From NCBI GenBank assembly GCA_020687485.1, contig JAJEQR010000007.1, forward strand, positions 1-64,000: a stretch of 64,000 bases of DNA, read 5' to 3'. This DNA comes from Hominifimenecus microfluidus (GTDB lineage: Bacteria; Bacillota; Clostridia; Lachnospirales; Lachnospiraceae). A program made the position numbers and the translations under genes. The notes below the pieces were generated by a model. The model worked only from the letters and a program-made list of their open reading frames with translations, searched no databases and was not told the origin of the DNA. Below are positions 46,235 to 53,676 of the stretch, in pieces. Positions within the stretch are counted from its first letter, which is position 1; each line of letters starts with the position of its first letter.

Positions 46235-47461
46235 TTATCCGAGATCAATCTTCAGATCTCCGGGTTTGATCCAGCCCTTTGCGCGGAAGAAACGTCCGAT
46301 GATCCATGTGATCACAAGAGGAAGCACGAAACAGATCAAGATTAGCCCCAGCCATTGCATAGTCGGTGTCGATACGCCGGCTGCCGTATATTCCGCTGGC
46401 ATATTCGTCCATCCGGTCATGATTCCGATCGGACCGACCAGACCGGAAGTACCCATACCGGAAGAAATCGCTGCACCGTTGTTGCGAAGTCCGAACAGGC
46501 AGGTAGACAGCGGACCGGTAATCAGGGATGTAATTACTGGCGGAAGCCACAGAATCGGTTTCTTCATCAGGTTCGGAATCTGCAGCATGGAAGTACCGAG
46601 TCCCTGTGCTACGAAACCGCCAATGCCGTTATCTGGGTAGCTCAGGATGGCAAAGCCGAGCATATGAGCGCAGCAGCCTGCGGTAGCTGCGCCGCCGGCC
46701 AGCGCCAGACCATTCCAGATCTCATAGGAAATCGTACCCTCGCTCAGTGCAGTCAGTACTGCGCCGCCGCTGATGCCGATTGCCGCACAGATCGCCGCGG
46801 AGCTGATCGGAAGGGTAAGAGCAATACCGACAACAGCGGATACTACCATACCCATCAGGAAAGGTTGCCAGTTGGTGGCAATGCCGATGAAGGTACCCAG
46901 AGCATCACAGATAATCTTGAAAAGCGGAGCAACGCCCATGGCGATCGCGCAGCCAGTGATTACCGTAACAGCTGGAGTTACCAGGATATCAATCTTTGTC
47001 TCCTTAGATACCAGCTTGCCGATTTCGCAGGCGATCGTTGCGCAGAAGAACACTGCCAGCGGACCGCCGGAGCCTCCCATCGCGTTCGTTGCCTGGCCGA
47101 CTGCAGCCAGAGAAAAGAGAACCAACGGCGGAGCCTGCAACGACTGGCCGATAGCGATGGCCATGGCAGCGCCGGTAACAGCAGTTGCATAATTACCGAT
47201 CTGATACAGAATCCAGGCAAAATTGCCGAATGTACTTAACCCGGCAACGGCGGCAGCCAGGTCGTCGCCGCTCAGCTTCAGCATCGCGGAGAAAAGCACC
47301 GGCGGGGTGTAGATCTGTTCCGCTACCGTCTTAATAATGGTTCCGATCAGCAGAGACGCAAAGAGGCCGAGCGCCATTGCGCCCATCGCCTGGATTCCGT
47401 ACCGCTGAAAGGAAATGGTTACATTTTTTCTCTGTAAGAAACTTTCCTTTTTCTCACTCAT
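46235..47461 (-). CDS. PTS EIIC-like membrane protein (PfoR type)
   Basis: 408 residues, about ten membrane segments, alternating with Gly/Ala-rich stretches such as GQATNAMGGSGGPLAV and GLRNNGAAISSGMGTSG. This is the PTS_EIIC_2/PfoR family (COG3641), named for a Clostridium perfringens regulator-like gene, with no partner IIA or IIB nearby. The transported substrate is unknown. ATG 47461 follows CAGGAGG; an upstream extension of 10 residues is not supported. Confidence 0.85.
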   Translation of the reverse strand: MSEKKESFLQRKNVTISFQRYGIQAMGAMALGLFASLLIGTIIKTVAEQIYTPPVLFSAMLKLSGDDLAAAVAGLSTFGNFAWILYQIGNYATAVTGAAMAIAIGQSLQAPPLVLFSLAAVGQATNAMGGSGGPLAVFFCATIACEIGKLVSKETKIDILVTPAVTVITGCAIAMGVAPLFKIICDALGTFIGIATNWQPFLMGMVVSAVVGIALTLPISSAAICAAIGISGGAVLTALSEGTISYEIWNGLALAGGAATAGCCAHMLGFAILSYPDNGIGGFVAQGLGTSMLQIPNLMKKPILWLPPVITSLITGPLSTCLFGLRNNGAAISSGMGTSGLVGPIGIMTGWTNMPAEYTAAGVSTPTMQWLGLILICFVLPLVITWIIGRFFRAKGWIKPGDLKIDLG

Positions 47462-47509
47462 GTCACATCCTCCTGTCAAGTGTCTTGTCACATGTAATAC
47501 ACTAATTCG

Positions 47510-47548
47510 ACATTATAAAAGAAAAAAGCAGTTTTGTCAACTGCTTTT
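47510..47548 (-). terminator. Terminator of the GDSL hydrolase gene
   Basis: AAAAGCAGT and ACTGCTTTT form a 9-bp stem (47524-47532 with 47540-47548), followed on the minus strand by a T-rich run. The stop codon of the hydrolase gene lies within the hairpin. Confidence 0.75.
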
Positions 47549-48121
47549 CATAAGAGTTAGCCAGTGATCCGCAAGAATCCGGTGGCCAAGAGACGTCAGG
47601 TGAACGCCGTCGGTTGTGAGTGTTTGTGCGGGGCGCTGCTGCAGCTCCCGGGCGAATATCTTCTGAAGAGGAAGATAAAGAGCGCCGTTTTCCTGTGCGC
47701 TTCGGTGGGTTTCCACGGCAAATTCTTTACAGAGTGGAAGCAGTTGGCGGTACTCTTCCGGTTCCGGAAAAAGGAAAGGCTCCATCACAAGAATGTGCCT
47801 GGTTCCGCTATCCTGAATCCGGGTCAGGATGTGGCGAAGGATTCTGCCGTACTCTCTGGCATCATATCCGCCGGCCCCGTTAAGGGTTCCGAACAAATCA
47901 TTGACGCCGACCAGAATACTTACTGCATCCGGTTTTTGCTCCAGGCAGTCCATTGCCAGGTATCGATCTATCTGGTAAGCAGTAAAACCATCTTTTCCAC
48001 GGTTAATCAGATGCGCATGCTCTCCCAGGTGGTCAGCAAGAAGTCGGACATAGCCGTGACCAAGTCCCTCTTTATCATAAAAGCGGCCGGCATCCGTAAT
48101 GCTGTCTCCGAGAAAGATCAT
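47537..48121 (-). CDS. SGNH/GDSL-type hydrolase
   Basis: 194 residues from ATG 48121. Block I is IFLGDSITDAG (nucleophile Ser), block III GVNDLFGTL, and block V DGVHLTSLGH with the catalytic Asp and His. It lacks a signal peptide, so it is probably an intracellular esterase or lipase-like enzyme. The frame stays open to 48181; GGAGG at about 48150 lies inside that extension with no normal start codon next to it, so the true start is uncertain. Confidence 0.85.
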   Translation of the reverse strand: MIFLGDSITDAGRFYDKEGLGHGYVRLLADHLGEHAHLINRGKDGFTAYQIDRYLAMDCLEQKPDAVSILVGVNDLFGTLNGAGGYDAREYGRILRHILTRIQDSGTRHILVMEPFLFPEPEEYRQLLPLCKEFAVETHRSAQENGALYLPLQKIFARELQQRPAQTLTTDGVHLTSLGHRILADHWLTLMKSS

Positions 48122-48213
48122 CTTTTTTAATTTTCTGTCCAGGTGCGAAATCCTCCTCTCTTTTTTGTGGTACTTTCCCATATCTGATATCTGGTGTGAA
48201 TGTACAACCTGTT

Positions 48214-48687
48214 TTAATTACGGTGCTTCCCTTCGAACCAGACTTTGGAATCCTGCTTCCAGCCATAGAAACGGGCCGGCATGGAATAGATAATACCGAT
48301 TCCGAGAGCGATTGCGATTGCCATCTTTAGTGTCAGAAAACCATAGAAGGCGGTCAGCTCTTCATTCCCCATAAAAAGGTAGTAGGCGGTATAGAAGATA
48401 CCGGAACCGGGAACCAGGGGGAACAGACCGGGAATCAGAAAAATCGGGGTCAGTGTCTTGTATTTGGCAGCGCTGAAACGGCTGACGAAAGCGACGCCAA
48501 TGGAAGCCAGAAAGATAGAGAAAACCGTGCTGTCCGTCAGATAATGAAAGATGTAATAAATCAGCCAGCCAATGGCTCCTACCAGTCCGCAGGAGAGATA
48601 ATGACGGCGTGCTACACTGAAGAGCACAGAAAAAGCGATGGTTCCGACAAAGGCGGCGGCCACCTGAATGATACATTCCTGAATCAT
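48214..48687 (-). CDS. ThrE-type exporter, C-terminal membrane half
   Basis: 157 residues, four to five membrane segments (DUF3815/ThrE_2 type), with LIPGLFPLVPGSGIFY in the middle. The ThrE threonine/serine exporter is split in Firmicutes into two genes, this one and the gene upstream. ATG 48687 follows GGAGGG; it overlaps the upstream partner by 4 nt. Confidence 0.88.
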   Translation of the reverse strand: MIQECIIQVAAAFVGTIAFSVLFSVARRHYLSCGLVGAIGWLIYYIFHYLTDSTVFSIFLASIGVAFVSRFSAAKYKTLTPIFLIPGLFPLVPGSGIFYTAYYLFMGNEELTAFYGFLTLKMAIAIALGIGIIYSMPARFYGWKQDSKVWFEGKHRN

Positions 48688-49484
48688 AAGATCCCTCCAA
48701 TCAGATAATTCCAGCATTGCATGGAGGCTCCTGTGCCGATGGCAATAGAGCCGGCGACAAGAAGCGCGTCCAGAAAACGTGACATGCCAGACAGATAGTC
48801 GTTTTCCATAAAGTTACGAATTGCGTTCGTGATTGGTACTCCTGGTGTCATCACAAAGACTGGGCCGATGGTCATCAGATCCAGATGGTCGCCGATGCCG
48901 AGGCGGTACAGAATGCAGCAGACCGTAGACATCAAAAATGCTCCGGAGATATTTGTCATGATCTTCGGAAAGCTGGTATGAGGAATCAGAAAGCACAGAT
49001 ACAGTTCCAGAATCAGACCGGCCAGCAGGGCGCAGATGCCGTCGCGCCAGGTTCCGGAGAAAAGGATGGAGAAGGCTCCCGCGCCGATAGCGCCGCCGGC
49101 GAGCATCATCCAGGTGCTTCCGGTATTCATCTTTTCAATGCGATTCATCTCGGCATCTGCTTCCGCAATCGTGCAGTTACCTGTCGCAATCCGGCGGGAC
49201 AGTGTATTCAGCTCTTCCACGCGTGACAGCGCGATCGGGGAGAGCGGAATGGAGAGGATGCGAGAAGAATAGACCTTTCCATCTTCACAGAAGGAGCAGA
49301 AGATTCCGTTTGCAAGAACATAGGGTTCGAATTCGGTCAGGCCGTAGGCTTTGGCTGCATAGCGCATGGAGGCTTCTGCACGGAAAATCTCGCCGCCGTT
49401 CTTGATCATCATCTCGCCCAGGCGGGTGACGACGCGGAATTTCTCGGCAAGTGAATCCTCAGGAATCATATTTGTTGTATTCAT
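48684..49484 (-). CDS. ThrE-type exporter, N-terminal half (DUF1212)
   Basis: 266 residues. A cytoplasmic N-terminal region (about 1-120) with the pattern GEMMIKNGGEIFRAEASM and then five membrane segments with the FVMTPGVPITNAIRNFMENDYLSG motif typical of DUF1212. Pairs with the downstream gene as an amino acid exporter. The ribosome binding site is weak (AAGGAT). Confidence 0.88.
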   Translation of the reverse strand: MNTTNMIPEDSLAEKFRVVTRLGEMMIKNGGEIFRAEASMRYAAKAYGLTEFEPYVLANGIFCSFCEDGKVYSSRILSIPLSPIALSRVEELNTLSRRIATGNCTIAEADAEMNRIEKMNTGSTWMMLAGGAIGAGAFSILFSGTWRDGICALLAGLILELYLCFLIPHTSFPKIMTNISGAFLMSTVCCILYRLGIGDHLDLMTIGPVFVMTPGVPITNAIRNFMENDYLSGMSRFLDALLVAGSIAIGTGASMQCWNYLIGGIL

Positions 49485-49670
49485 ATTTATTTTATCCTTA
49501 CTTTATCATATTCCTTTTTTATTGTAGCGGCTTGGCTATCCCATGTCAATTTTTATCGTAAGGTTCTTGCGCCTGTTTCTTTAATTCTGTAAAACTGCGG
49601 GCAGAGGTATTCCTTCTTCTATCTCTGTATAGTTCTTTGTGCAAATCGGCGATAGAGGAAAATATGGCAT

Positions 49671-49706
49671 AAAAATAGCGGCACTGTAATTAATACGATG
49701 CCGCTA
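49671..49706 (-). terminator. Terminator of tmRNA
   Basis: On the minus strand an 8-bp stem (TAGCGGCA, 49699-49706 with 49676-49683) is followed by TTTTTATG. It lies 13 bp beyond the mature 3' end of ssrA. Confidence 0.75.
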
Positions 49707-49718
49707 CCCCATTCAATA

Positions 49719-50065
49719 TGGAGCTGAGGGGAATCGAACCCCTGTCCGAAAGCCCTTCCACCTGGGTTTCTCCCATCACAGCTGCTGTACTGACATTCCC
49801 TCTGGAAGACGCCCGGCAGCCGGCTTCTTCCTTCAGTAGCTTCATAAATTCTTTTTACTCCGCAAAGCTTTGGAGAAAAAGTGCCTCACAGTTCATAATA
49901 CCGGGAACTAAGGCTGTGAGCAACCTCAGGCCGGCAAGCGGATTAAGCCGCTAACGCGTACTCGTTATTGTCTGCGTTTATATTTAAGTTCCGTTTTGAT
50001 ACGCGGTCACGGTCCGCGGATGGCTACCCAACCTTCTAGACCCCCGTCGAAACCAGTACAACCCC
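49719..50065 (-). ncRNA. ssrA: tmRNA
   Basis: The roughly 347-nt RNA begins GGGGTTGTACTGG TTTCGACGGGG on the minus strand and ends CGGGTTCGATTCCCC...CAGCTCC plus discriminator A. The 5' GGGGTTG pairs with the 3' CAGCTCC as a 7-bp acceptor stem with two wobble pairs. The CCA end is not encoded. It rescues stalled ribosomes by adding a degradation tag. It lies on the left border of the accessory region. Confidence 0.95.
49943..49975 (-). CDS. tmRNA proteolysis tag
   Basis: Within ssrA the frame reads GCA GAC AAT AAC GAG TAC GCG TTA GCG GCT TAA, giving the tag ADNNEYALAA plus stop. The first codon encoded is the resume codon GCA. The ALAA end is the usual ClpXP degron. Confidence 0.92.
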   Translation of the reverse strand, partial: ADNNEYALAA

Positions 50066-50088
50066 TGGTTCTTTAACGAGTGTTATAT

Positions 50089-50117
50089 ATGATAGCATAT
50101 GAAGATGAACTTGTCAA
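50089..50117 (-). promoter_or_regulatory. Promoter of ssrA
   Basis: On the minus strand TTGACA (50112-50117) and TATCAT (50089-50094) are 17 bp apart, about 24 bp before the mature 5' end. Confidence 0.75.
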
Positions 50118-50185
50118 GGAAAAAATCAAAAAACACGAGCCATTGAAAATGTCAATATTAAATGCGACACTTTTTTAACTTTTTT

Positions 50186-51235
50186 TCAACTGATTTTCCG
50201 GATCTCTTCTTCAAATAGTTCGCCCGCCGAATGATAGTCGTGGATCTTCCGCGGATAATTATTCACCCAGCTTTCAATCGCAGATATTTCTTCATCCGTT
50301 TTTTCATCGAAGTTTGTTCCTTTCGGAATATGTCTTCTTATCATTTTATTTGTCACTTCGTTGCTTCCTCTTTCGTAGCTGCTGTATGGATGACAATAAT
50401 ATGTCTTTGTCCTGCTGCCTGCTCCCAGTGCTGAACGTTCAATTCCTTCACAGTCTGCAAATTCGCTTCCGTTATCCATTGTGATCGTTTTGAATACTTG
50501 TTTGAACATATCGCCCCACTTTCTTTCGATCGCGTCCAGCGCGTTGACAACTGCTGCCGCCGTATGTTCTGGCAACTTCATCACAATTTCATCGCGTGTT
50601 TTTCTTTCAGTCAATACCAGAAGACTGTTCTTCGATTTCCCGCGCTTTCCTTTTACTGTGTCCATTTCCCAGTGTCCAAACTCTTCGCGTGTTTCAATTT
50701 CTTCCGGTCTTTTTTCTATGCTTTCACCTGCTGATGCTCTCGCTTGTGTTTTCTTAACTTTTTTATATGTACGTTTCTTATTCTTTTTAACCGGAAGATT
50801 TTTATTTGTCAGGTGCAGAAAGATCCCTTTGTCAATATAGCTGTACAGTGTTGTTGTACAGATCATCACACTGAATTCACTTTCTTTTTGTTGCGCCTTA
50901 ATTTCCCCCAGCACCGCCGCCGGACTGTAATCTTCTTTCATGATCTTTTCTTCAATATAATTCGCCAGTCTGATGTCATTCCCGATCTTCAGACTGCCCC
51001 CTTTGCTTTTCAGATTTTCTTCATATTTATCATGTGCAATATCAGGGCTGTATCTTTCTTCCGTTGTCAGATCTGAATTAAGCGCAGTAAAACGTCCTCT
51101 TTTTAACTCTCTGTATATCGTGCTTCTATGCACATGTAGCATGTCCGCGATCTCTTTGATTTTTACTCCCGCTTTTATCAATGCTTCAATTCTGATCCGG
51201 TCTGCTTTTGTCAAATGTTTGAACGTTCTTTCCAT
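50186..51235 (-). CDS. IS30-family transposase
   Basis: 349 residues. N-terminal helix-turn-helix (about 5-45, KIKEIADMLHVHRSTIYRELKRG), then an IS30 catalytic core with DDE residues in HWEMDTVKGKRG, TMDNGSEF and the Glu of YERGSNEVTNKMIRRHIPKGT. Full length and without stops. I find no convincing terminal inverted repeats on either side, so the element may be damaged or the gene may be a passenger in the prophage border. It separates tmRNA from the phage genes. Confidence 0.88.
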   Translation of the reverse strand: MERTFKHLTKADRIRIEALIKAGVKIKEIADMLHVHRSTIYRELKRGRFTALNSDLTTEERYSPDIAHDKYEENLKSKGGSLKIGNDIRLANYIEEKIMKEDYSPAAVLGEIKAQQKESEFSVMICTTTLYSYIDKGIFLHLTNKNLPVKKNKKRTYKKVKKTQARASAGESIEKRPEEIETREEFGHWEMDTVKGKRGKSKNSLLVLTERKTRDEIVMKLPEHTAAAVVNALDAIERKWGDMFKQVFKTITMDNGSEFADCEGIERSALGAGSRTKTYYCHPYSSYERGSNEVTNKMIRRHIPKGTNFDEKTDEEISAIESWVNNYPRKIHDYHSAGELFEEEIRKIS

Positions 51236-51257
51236 CTCCGCTTTCTCCTTCTATAAA

Positions 51258-51295
51258 AGAAGCCGCAGGCGATGATCATGATCGTCTGCGGTTCC
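51258..51295 (-). terminator. Terminator after the small regulatory operon
   Basis: On the minus strand an 11-bp stem (CCGCAGACGAT / ATCGCCTGCGG, 51281-51291 with 51263-51273, one wobble), then TTCTTTTATAG. It ends transcripts from the phage-type regulator genes at 51313-52014. Confidence 0.7.
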
Positions 51296-51312
51296 TTGTA
51301 ATTTATACAGCC

Positions 51313-51477
51313 TTATTTATCCCTTAATATTTTTTCGACAATTAGTTTTTCAATATAGTCAGGGCAACTTCTTTCCCCATTTTCCCAGTTTGTCAGCGTT
51401 CTATATGGAATTTCTAGCCACTCTGACAATTCTCTTCTGCTCATATTTTTCTGTTTGCGTGCTTCTTCTATTTTCAT
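51313..51477 (-). CDS. Small XRE/HTH regulator
   Basis: 54 residues from ATG 51477, preceded by AAGGAAG. A single helix-turn-helix (RRELSEWLEIPYRTLTNWENG) of the Xre type without an effector domain. The frame continues 12 codons upstream into the preceding gene. Likely a phage or element regulator in the same operon as the genes at 51491 and 51883. Confidence 0.75.
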   Translation of the reverse strand: MKIEEARKQKNMSRRELSEWLEIPYRTLTNWENGERSCPDYIEKLIVEKILRDK

Positions 51478-51490
51478 TCTATTCGCTTCC

Positions 51491-51769
51491 TTATATTCTG
51501 CATTCTTTTTCAATCATTTCATTGATAATGCTTTCGTCATACCCTCTTCCGTAATATTTGAAGATAACGCTTCCATCGTCAAATACTATCCAGTCACAAT
51601 TAGTATCATTTAAAATTCCATCAAGTGCAACATCAGTCGGCAGTTCATGCCCGAACATTGAAAAATAACCAGCAGCTTCATCTATTGATGCAAAACTAAA
51701 AACTTCCCCGCCTTCTTCTTTGCATATCATGATATAATCATGCTTTGTGTATCCTTTTACAGCTTTCAT
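51491..51769 (-). CDS. Hypothetical 92-residue phage-type protein
   Basis: No family recognised. A compact alpha/beta protein with KEEGGEVFSFASIDEAAGYF and CDWIVFDDGSVIFKYYGRGYDE. No membrane segments or signals. It is followed at 13 nt by the XRE gene's start region and lies in the operon promoted at about 52053. Confidence 0.6.
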   Translation of the reverse strand: MKAVKGYTKHDYIMICKEEGGEVFSFASIDEAAGYFSMFGHELPTDVALDGILNDTNCDWIVFDDGSVIFKYYGRGYDESIINEMIEKECRI

Positions 51770-51882
51770 TTTCTTTGCACCCCTTGTCTTTTATTTTTTT
51801 CCTGCTATAATCTAATTAAGCACTTGGGGCGGTTAGCAGGAATGTTTAGGTATCCGCCCCCTGTGTGATCCCTTATTCTATT

Positions 51883-52014
51883 TTATTTTCTTATTTCTTC
51901 AAGTATCTTGTCAATATGTTCCACGGTATATATTTCTCCGTTTGTCCTTGCTACTTCTCTAATTGATACCAACATCGCTATTAAATCGGCTTTGCTCATT
52001 TCTTCGTTCTCCAT
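51883..52014 (-). CDS. Short 43-residue protein
   Basis: Too short for a standard ORF call but preceded by a strong AAAGGAG eight bases from its ATG and by a good promoter. Sequence begins MENEEMSKADLIAML and ends KILEEIRK, mostly helical, charged, with no membrane segment. First gene after the operator-rich promoter at 52053-52102, so it may be an antirepressor or other small regulator. Between it and the next gene a G+C-rich hairpin (GGGGCGG / CCGCCCC, about 51826-51870) may attenuate the transcript. Confidence 0.6.
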   Translation of the reverse strand: MENEEMSKADLIAMLVSIREVARTNGEIYTVEHIDKILEEIRK

Positions 52015-52052
52015 TGTTTTCTCCTTTCCTGCTGTTCCCTTGTTACAATTAT

Positions 52053-52102
52053 ATTATATACCCATTGAGCCTATTTGTCAATCTTTTTTTACTCATTGAG
52101 CT
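52053..52102 (-). promoter_or_regulatory. Phage-type promoter with two operator-like repeats
   Basis: On the minus strand TTGACA (52076-52081) and TATAAT (52053-52058) are 17 bp apart. Two copies of a short palindromic motif lie around it, ACTCATTGAGCT at 52091-52102 and CCCATTGAGCCT at 52061-52072, which have the form CTCA-T-TGAG. They are good candidates for binding by the Xre repressor encoded just upstream. Confidence 0.6.
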
Positions 52103-52125
52103 ACTTTTTTTACAAAGAAAAAACA

Positions 52126-52383
52126 CTATGATTCCATAGTGTCATCTTCTTCAAGCAGATCATCAACTGTCACATTCAAAACCTTTGCAAATAGCTTCAG
52201 TTCGTAATCGGTCACAAACCTTGTCCCTATTTCAATTCTGCTTATACTGTCGCGTTCCAGTGTTATCCCTTGCAGCTGAATTTTCGCAGCCAGTTCCATC
52301 TGCGTCATTCGCTTTTTCAATCGTTCAATCCGAATCCTGTCACCGCATAGATTCTTTTTGCCTTTATAGGTGTATATCTTCAT
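52126..52383 (-). CDS. XRE-family repressor
   Basis: 85 residues with a helix-turn-helix at about 18-70 (RIERLKKRMTQMELAAKIQLQGI then SRIEIGTRFVTDYELKLFAKVLN). It is divergent from the gene at 52520 and between two operator-rich regions, as expected for a phage CI/Cro-type repressor. It has no peptidase domain, so induction by self-cleavage is not expected. Confidence 0.8.
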   Translation of the reverse strand: MKIYTYKGKKNLCGDRIRIERLKKRMTQMELAAKIQLQGITLERDSISRIEIGTRFVTDYELKLFAKVLNVTVDDLLEEDDTMES

Positions 52384-52400
52384 CCTTCATTCTCAATCCC

Positions 52401-52468
52401 TTGTGTTAATGTTCAGCATCATTCTTGACATTAGCACTTTTTTCACCTATATTTGTGTTAATGATCAG
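52401..52468. promoter_or_regulatory. Divergent operator region of the prophage regulators
   Basis: Two direct copies of TTGTGTTAATG-T/A-TCAG lie at 52401-52416 and 52453-52468, start to start 52 bp apart. A third, inverted and imperfect copy (GTGCTAATGTCAAG on the minus strand) covers 52423-52437. A plus promoter TTGACA (52425-52430), 17 bp, TATATT (52448-52453) overlaps the inner copies and points to the gene at 52520. A lambda-like three-site arrangement is likely; a minus promoter for the repressor was not clear. Confidence 0.6.
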
Positions 52469-52519
52469 AATTGCAGAAAACTGATCAAATATTATTATAT
52501 AACGAAGGGGGCTTTTCCT

Positions 52520-52843
52520 ATGTTTGGTAAAAAAGCAGATGACAAAATCGCCAAGAAACAGGCGGAGCAGGAAGCAAAAGACAAGGCGGCTATGGAAAAA
52601 TTCGGTGTTGATTTCGACAGTTACACTTCGGAAGACATCAAAGAAAAGAATGTCGCATCTCTCAAAGAAATCGCATCCAGTCTTGCAGGTTCAAAAATGT
52701 ATTCTTTCGGAAGTCTTTTAAGTGGAAATTCAAATGAAACTTTCGCACTGGAAATGTCACGCGCACAGGTTGAACAGAATTTCATTCTTATGCGTCAGAA
52801 CGAAGAAATCATCCGCCTGTTGAAGCAGATTGCAGAAAAATAA
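52520..52843 (+). CDS. Hypothetical 107-residue protein
   Basis: A highly charged, helical protein (MFGKKADDKIAKKQAEQ at the start, then EIIRLLKQIAEK at the end). No family recognised. It is divergent from the Xre repressor, under the operator-bearing promoter at 52425, and ends at the terminator at 52926. ATG 52520 has GAAGGGG at 8 nt. Confidence 0.65.
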   Translation: MFGKKADDKIAKKQAEQEAKDKAAMEKFGVDFDSYTSEDIKEKNVASLKEIASSLAGSKMYSFGSLLSGNSNETFALEMSRAQVEQNFILMRQNEEIIRLLKQIAEK

Positions 52844-52925
52844 TTCTCTTCTTTTTTTGTACATATTGTCATCGCACAGATCCCGATCAGTGTCATGTAT
52901 TTGATCTGTTTTCGTGATATTGCAC

Positions 52926-52960
52926 AAAAGGCAGCGACCATTCTTTGATCGCTGCCTTTT
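52926..52960. terminator. Bidirectional terminator
   Basis: A 12-bp perfect stem (AAAAGGCAGCGA at 52926-52937, complement 52949-52960) with A-rich and T-rich flanks. It ends the plus gene at 52843 and the minus prophage late operon after 52964. Confidence 0.9.
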
Positions 52961-52963
52961 TCA

Positions 52964-53122
52964 TTATTCCATTTTCTTACCTTTTAGGTACTCGCAAAAC
53001 AGCTTGTCTTTCTCTTCGTCCGCTTTCTTTGCTGCCGCTGTTATTGATAACATGAAAATAGTTGTCACAGATCCAAACGCCGCAGACACGATTGCTGTGA
53101 CGATGTATGATACCGGAACCAT
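52964..53122 (-). CDS. Small one-helix membrane protein
   Basis: 52 residues. ATG 53122 is preceded by GGAGG (from the end of the upstream gene); the sequence opens MVPVSYIVTAIVSAAFG and has one membrane segment (about 5-30), then a charged tail (KKADEEKDKLF). Small membrane proteins of this kind are common next to phage lysis genes (DUF3789-like). Function unknown; last gene of the late operon before the terminator. Confidence 0.65.
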   Translation of the reverse strand: MVPVSYIVTAIVSAAFGSVTTIFMLSITAAAKKADEEKDKLFCEYLKGKKME

Positions 53123-53124
53123 CG

Positions 53125-53661
53125 TTATTCCTCCGGAATAAATTCTGTGTGTTCTGGATCTCCTGAAATCCAGTATCCGTCTGTCGTCTTATAAAGTACC
53201 CTGTCACCGATCTTTGCTTTCTTCTCGACTTTCTTTTCATCAAACATCGTCACGCCACAAATCGCATCGTCTTCAAACGAAGGTCTTCTGCGAAGGCGAA
53301 GTCTTCCTTCAAACACTCTGCGGATCGTTCCATGTACTTCTTCTTCGCTTCTGGCTGCTGCCGCCGCTGCTTCAACGTCTTCTGCTGTGATTTCGTCCAT
53401 TATTTCTTTCACTTCTTCAGCCGAAACTTCACCAACTTTTTCTCCGGTTTCATCATATGCATTCACAGATCCATCCGGTTTTTCTTCCAGTGCTGCATCA
53501 TCGGGAACGTCATCTGTCACCTCAACTTTCAGCGGATACAGTTTTACACCTTCTTCATCCCATACTGACAAGCCATCCTTTTCTGCTGCCTTTTTTGCGT
53601 TCTGGATTGTTTTGTATCCCTTATTCGCTTTTTCATCGAAAGTGTTTCCAACATAAAACAT
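53125..53661 (-). CDS. Hypothetical prophage protein with a C-terminal SH3-like region
   Basis: 178 residues, acidic in the middle (many Glu, Asp and Ala). The N-terminal YKTIQNAKKAAEKDGLSVWDE looks like a short repeat found in phage endolysin-linked proteins, and the C-terminal KIGDRVLYKTTDGYWISG could be an SH3-type fold. It is downstream of the endolysin and may modify lysis or bind cell wall; not established. AAGGAGGGA precedes the ATG. Confidence 0.6.
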   Translation of the reverse strand: MFYVGNTFDEKANKGYKTIQNAKKAAEKDGLSVWDEEGVKLYPLKVEVTDDVPDDAALEEKPDGSVNAYDETGEKVGEVSAEEVKEIMDEITAEDVEAAAAAARSEEEVHGTIRRVFEGRLRLRRRPSFEDDAICGVTMFDEKKVEKKAKIGDRVLYKTTDGYWISGDPEHTEFIPEE

Positions 53662-53676
53662 CTGTTTCCCTCCTTC

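Noticed and set aside
50100..51310. Terminal inverted repeats of the IS30 element
   Set aside because: I compared the ends around 50130-50185 and 51236-51310 and found no matching inverted repeats, so I do not claim a complete element.
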